Shown here piece by piece: positions 6,127 to 8,549 of a DNA stretch of 8,549 nucleotides. Below the pieces are notes generated by a model that saw nothing but the letters and a program-made list of their open reading frames with translations, was not told the DNA's origin and searched no databases. Origin of the DNA: DATKZB01 sp035528235 (lineage in GTDB: Bacteria > Planctomycetota > Phycisphaerae > FEN-1346); NCBI GenBank assembly GCA_035528235.1, contig DATKZB010000011.1, forward strand, positions 1 through 8,549, in the 5' to 3' direction. Within the stretch, counting starts at the first letter, position 1, and each line of letters begins with the position of its first letter. A program made the translations under genes and the position numbers.

Positions 6127-6154
6127 CATGCTTTCCCGCCCTTGGAAAAGCATG
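6127..6154. repeat. Palindrome in the spacer after the cassette genes
   Basis: CATGCTTT pairs with AAAGCATG around a 12-nt interior that can add a CC/GG pair. The spacer 6030-6280 contains no convincing gene on either strand. This hairpin lies 98 nt after the DUF3467 stop and might be a distal transcription stop, though no T-run follows. A nearby GGTGTGCCAGCA (6080-6091) also occurs at 7613-7624. Confidence 0.4.
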
Positions 6155-6280
6155 CTCCTTGCCGCGCGACGGCCGGGCGGCATGCCTTCACTGGCCCGAG
6201 GTCCATGCCGTCAGTCTAACGTCTCTCGATGCTTTCGCAAGCGAAAGTACGGCACCCGCGCGGGAAAACCCGGCCACCCG

Positions 6281-6402
6281 CTGGGGTGCCAGCGTGTAGA
6301 GTGGGTCCTCTGGACCCACGCGGATTCTGCCGTCGGTGGCGTGCGGCCCGGCGCCCTGGAGCGTGAAACATGGTCACCCTTCGGGCCGACCATGCGACCC
6401 GC
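6281..6402 (+). repeat. 122-bp direct repeat, right copy
   Basis: This is the second copy of 4647-4768, with seven substitutions and no gaps. The first hairpin keeps an 8-bp stem (6301-6319, loop TCT); one change shortens its outer end. The second (6371-6394) is also shortened by one pair. It lies 14 nt beyond the end of the hicA remnant. Confidence 0.9.
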
Positions 6403-6416
6403 AACGACGGGTGCGG

Positions 6417-6638
6417 CTATGCCTCGAACGGATCCCGCGGCAAGCGGCTTTGGCGGATAATGGAAGCCAGCGTACCGGCCTTGAGTTCCTTGTGGTCAGG
6501 GACGATGGCCGTCACGGTCATATCGGGAAGGCGTTTCTACATCACGATGTGGCTGCCTCGGCGGCGGACCTCAGCGAACCCGTTGGCCGCCAGGATGCGG
6601 CAAACCTCGCGTCCGGACAGGGCTCGGAGCCTACCCAA
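6417..6638 (-). pseudogene. hicA: hicA toxin gene interrupted by an amber codon
   Basis: Reading from a TTG at 6638 that overlaps the hicB stop, the frame gives GRLRALSGREVCRILAANGF, then AEVRRRGSHIVM, then TAG (6537-6539), then KRLPDMTVTAIVPDHKELKA, GTLASIIRQSRLPRDPFEA and a stop at 6417-6419. This is a full HicA (YcfA-like) mRNA-interferase sequence of normal length (73 codons) with GSH carrying the catalytic His at codon 30. The interrupting codon sits where relatives commonly have Gln (MQKR), so one C-to-T change (CAG to TAG) explains it. The truncated 33-residue product should be inactive. No ATG start is seen, so the original start may also be altered. hicB precedes it in one operon. 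Amber suppression or a sequencing error are the alternatives. Confidence 0.8.
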
Positions 6639-6855
6639 TCGTCACCTCGAGCGAACTCAGGTACACCTCGCCGTGAAGGCGCTCGGCAATCTCCTGGCGA
6701 CCGGCGGTTTCCAGAAACAGTTCGATGGCCTCGCGCAGGTTCTCGCGGGCGGTCTCGACGGTCTCGCCCTGGCTGGCAATGTCCAGTTCAGGACAGAGGG
6801 CCACATAAACGTCTCCCTCTTTATGAATCGCTGCCGTAAACGTCCGCGTTGACAT
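6631..6855 (-). CDS. hicB: HicB-family antitoxin
   Basis: The 74-residue protein matches the short HicB form. A beta-alpha-beta fold runs MSTRTFTAAIHKEGDVYVAL, CPELDIASQGETVETARENL and REAIELFLE, including the CPELDIASQG turn typical of the family. No C-terminal DNA-binding domain is visible. HicB binds and blocks the RNase HicA and often represses its own operon. The start has GGAGGGAGGG 5 nt upstream, and an in-frame open stretch further upstream is only a shadow of the gene next to it. It comes first in the operon, with its stop overlapping the presumed hicA start by a few bases. Since hicA is interrupted, this is probably an orphan antitoxin, although it could still counter a HicA encoded elsewhere. 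Confidence 0.88.
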   Translation of the reverse strand: MSTRTFTAAIHKEGDVYVALCPELDIASQGETVETARENLREAIELFLETAGRQEIAERLHGEVYLSSLEVTIG

Positions 6856-6883
6856 GATCGCCCTCCCTCCTTGGCCACCTGTC

Positions 6884-6912
6884 ATTCTATTGTGCTGCGG
6901 CCCACGCCACAA
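6884..6912 (-). promoter_or_regulatory. Possible promoter for hicBA
   Basis: On the minus strand TTGTGG (6907-6912) and TAGAAT (6884-6889, five of six consensus bases) are 17 nt apart. They lie in the short space between the comM fragment and hicB, and the -10 box is 28 nt before the hicB start. The -35 box is weak (three of six). Confidence 0.35.
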
Positions 6913-6923
6913 GGGCGCAGGCC

Positions 6924-7544
6924 TCACGCAAACAGGTTCCGGTCCAGCCGACGGTACTGAACGGCCTCGGCCAGGTGCGTGGCGGTCACGTCGTCGGAGC
7001 CCGCGAGGTCGGCGATCGTGCGGGCGGTGCGGAGGATCTTGTCGTGGGCCCGGGCCGACAGGCCCATCTCCTGCATCGCCTGCTTGAGCAGGCTCTCGCC
7101 CGCGTCGTCGAGGGCACAGAACTTTTTGACCTGGCGGTGGGTCATGCGGGCGTTGGTCATGCGGCGGCTGCCGAACCGCGCGGCCTGCCCGTCGCGGGCG
7201 CGGTTCACCTGCTCGCGCATCGCGGCGCTCGACGTGCCCTCCCCCTGGCCGCGCAACTCGCGGTACGGCACCGCCGGCACGTCCAGGTGAATGTCGATCC
7301 GGTCCAGCAGCGGCCCCGAAATCTTCCCCATGTACGCCTGAATCTGCCGCGGCGTGCAGTGGCACTCGCGCTTCGCGTCCGTCAGGTACCCGCACGGGCA
7401 GGGGTTGAGCGCGGCCACGAGCATGATCTGGGCCGGGAACGTCAGGCTGCCCGTGGCGCGGCTGATGGTGACGACGCCGTCCTCGGCCGGTATGGTCTTT
7501 TCTATAGGACGCTGAGGGGGCATGTGTTTAGTCTGGATCGGCAT
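6924..7544 (-). pseudogene. comM: 3' fragment of a ComM/YifB-type Mg-chelatase-like ATPase gene
   Basis: The open frame gives 206 residues against about 500 in the full family. Homology begins near residue 21 (EDGVVTISRATGSLTFPAQI) and continues with LVAALNPCPCGY, the Cys-rich insert RECHCTPRQIQAYMGKISGP, LLDRIDIHLDVPAVPYREL and the C-terminal GLSARAHDKILRTARTIADL through YRRLDRNL. The Lon-like N-terminal domain, Walker A and Walker B motifs are all missing. Upstream (7545-7801) nothing in any frame restores them. The intact protein is an AAA+ helicase that aids branch migration during natural transformation; this piece cannot hydrolyse ATP. The first 20 residues look foreign, so the break is near 7485-7505. 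No convincing ribosome site precedes the ATG at 7544. Confidence 0.85.
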
Positions 7545-7650
7545 ACTGTTCAGCCTACCGCGCCGCCCCCGGCCACGTCAACCGAAAGGCCCGGCCGCTG
7601 GCGGCGTGACGGGTGTGCCAGCATTTTCCGGCAGAGCCTTTTGTGGCTGT

Positions 7651-7684
7651 CACCCTGAGCGAGCGAAGCGGGTCGAAGGGTCTC
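7651..7684. repeat. Widespread intergenic repeat (GAGCGAGCGAAGCG type)
   Basis: The stretch CACCCTGAGCGAGCGAAGCG continues into GGGTCGAAGGGTCTC. From memory it is a version of a repeat found in many unrelated environmental genomes (CCTGAGCGA...TCGAAGGG). ACCCT and AGGGT at its ends can pair. It lies in the spacer 7545-7801, which has no gene. Confidence 0.5.
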
Positions 7685-7713
7685 GCCGTGGCAACCATGC
7701 CATGCGTCCACAC

Positions 7714-7742
7714 TTGACGCAGGGCCGACGGCGCGGCATACT
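7714..7742 (+). promoter_or_regulatory. Likely promoter for the nuclease gene
   Basis: TTGACG (7714-7719, five of six) is followed after 17 nt by CATACT (7737-7742, four of six). Transcription would begin near 7749 and give a leader of about 50 nt before the ATG at 7802. It is the only plausible promoter seen in the spacer on the plus strand. Confidence 0.45.
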
Positions 7743-7801
7743 GCCACTGCGGCGGAAGGGGTTGCCCGGCCGCAAACCTAGGAATACGAAAGGAGCCTGC
7801 C

Positions 7802-8549
7802 ATGCCCGCACGTCGAAGCCTGATAGCCGCCCTTGGCCTTGGTATCGTCGGGTTGCTGGCGCTGGTACTCGCAGCGCAAACGCCGCCAGCCCCGGAACCG
7901 AATGACTTCTGGGCGCTGCTGGCGGCTATGGCGGCAGCGCAGCACAGCCGATCCGACGTGCCGATCATCCCAACCCCCGATCTTAGTCCACTGGCTGCTG
8001 AGCCCGTTGCCCGAATCATCGACGGCGACACCATCGCCGTCATGCGGGGCGGCCAGGAAGTCAAGGTGCGGCTGATAGGCGTGGACACGCCAGAAACGGT
8101 TGACCCCAGGAAGCCCGTGGAAGCCTACGGCAAGGAGGCCTCGCGGTTCACCACCAACTTGCTGCAAGGCGAAAAGGTCTATCTAGTCAAGGACCCCACC
8201 AAGGCAGAAACGACCGACCGCTACGGCCGGTTGCTGGCCTTCGTGTACCGCGCCCCCGACGGCCTCTTCGTCAACGCCGAGATCATCCGGCAGGGCTACG
8301 GGCACGCCTATACGCAATTCCCCTTCCGATACATGGAAGAGTTTCGGGCGCTGGAGCGCTTCGCACGCGAGGCGGGCAAGGGGCTGTGGGGCGAGGTGCA
8401 GCCAGTGACGGCCACTCCCCCCGGCCGACGCGGCCCGCTCTATGGCCCTACCCCCGGCCCCGGCCCCCGGCGTTGCGCCTGCGCAATCCTAGGCCCCCTG
8501 GCGACGTACGGCGGCCACGTCAGAGCAAAAGGAGCACGGTCAGGACTAG
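7802..8549 (+). CDS. Thermonuclease-like (SNase) protein, open at window end
   Basis: The start at 7802 has AAAGGAG 6 nt upstream. Residues 1-25 form a signal peptide or anchor (MPARRSLIAALGLGIVGLLA), then a Pro/Ala linker. The SNase domain spans about 68-200: VARIIDGDTIAVMRGGQEVK, VRLIGVDTPETVDP (catalytic Arg and Glu), YGKEASRFTTNLLQGEKVYL, TDRYGRLLAFVYR (second catalytic Arg), then GYGHAYTQFPFRYMEEFRAL and GKGLWGE. It probably cleaves DNA or RNA outside the cytoplasm with Ca2+. No stop occurs in this frame before the window end, and the tail after about residue 205 is unusual (GPTPGPGPRR, CACAILGP). Dropping one C from the run at 8417-8422 would give an Ala/Pro tail (PADAARSMALPPAPAPGVAP) and a stop at 8490-8492, about 229 residues. 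A frameshift there is suspected but not proven. Confidence 0.82.
   Translation, partial: MPARRSLIAALGLGIVGLLALVLAAQTPPAPEPNDFWALLAAMAAAQHSRSDVPIIPTPDLSPLAAEPVARIIDGDTIAVMRGGQEVKVRLIGVDTPETVDPRKPVEAYGKEASRFTTNLLQGEKVYLVKDPTKAETTDRYGRLLAFVYRAPDGLFVNAEIIRQGYGHAYTQFPFRYMEEFRALERFAREAGKGLWGEVQPVTATPPGRRGPLYGPTPGPGPRRCACAILGPLATYGGHVRAKGARSGL

Larger units (their letters stand above)
4647..6402 (+). other. Putative accessory cassette bounded by 122-bp direct repeats
   Basis: The segment between the repeats (4769-6280) holds two genes, a promoter and a leader. It has lower GC than the left half: 31 of 60 bases at 5401-5460, against 50 of 60 at 3901-3960, both hand counts. No transposase or integrase gene is visible. 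Entry by homologous recombination between repeats, or repeat insertion on both sides, are both possible. The boundaries are an inference. Confidence 0.45.

Noticed and set aside
4647..6402. Insertion sequence or integron cassette
   Set aside because: No transposase or integrase gene, no terminal inverted repeats and no attC-like site are visible. Only direct repeats are present.
6370..6852. Plus-strand open frames opposite hicBA
   Set aside because: No motifs and no ribosome site. The opposite strand carries recognisable HicB and HicA sequences.
6856..7395. Long N-terminal extension of hicB on the minus strand
   Set aside because: It lies out of frame across the comM fragment and reads as Arg/Pro-rich noise. 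HicB has its own start and ribosome site at 6855.

Overview
The window looks like part of a high-GC planctomycete-type genome, probably an environmental bacterium. This rests on GC-rich coding with strong G/C third positions, a HEAT-repeat protein, a Tat-signal aldo/keto-reductase-like protein and an FG-GAP protein (a combination common in Planctomycetota), and intergenic spaces filled with short palindromic repeats. The taxonomic call is an inference from style, not from a marker gene.

Layout. Positions 1-1250 hold a HEAT-repeat protein gene (132-980, +) and a hairpin-rich convergent spacer that includes a near-perfect 58-nt palindrome. Positions 1248-4372 hold two minus-strand genes, an FG-GAP/lyase-like protein and a Tat-exported TIM-barrel oxidoreductase-like protein. 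A conserved element (palindrome plus about 40 nt) sits in the same orientation ahead of the HEAT gene and the oxidoreductase gene, with a deleted version ahead of the FG-GAP gene. Two copies of a 77-nt double-palindrome module lie in the same spacers.

Positions 4647-6402 form a cassette bounded by two 122-bp direct repeats (115/122 identical). It has visibly lower GC, its own sigma70-like promoter, and two tightly spaced genes: a HEPN-like protein with an R-x4-H motif and a DUF3467-type protein. This is the best candidate in the window for an undescribed system, although its function cannot be read from sequence alone.

Positions 6400-7550 are a decaying accessory zone. They hold a HicB antitoxin gene with a downstream hicA toxin gene killed by an in-frame amber codon, and the 3' fragment of a comM/yifB-type gene that has lost its ATPase front half. 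Positions 7802-8549 hold a secreted or membrane-anchored thermonuclease-like gene with a good promoter and ribosome binding site. It runs off the window, possibly because of a one-base shift in a run of six C.

The genes do not form one pathway. The left half is ordinary planctomycete gene content with repeat-loaded leaders. The right half is a patchwork of acquired and broken genes next to repeats.
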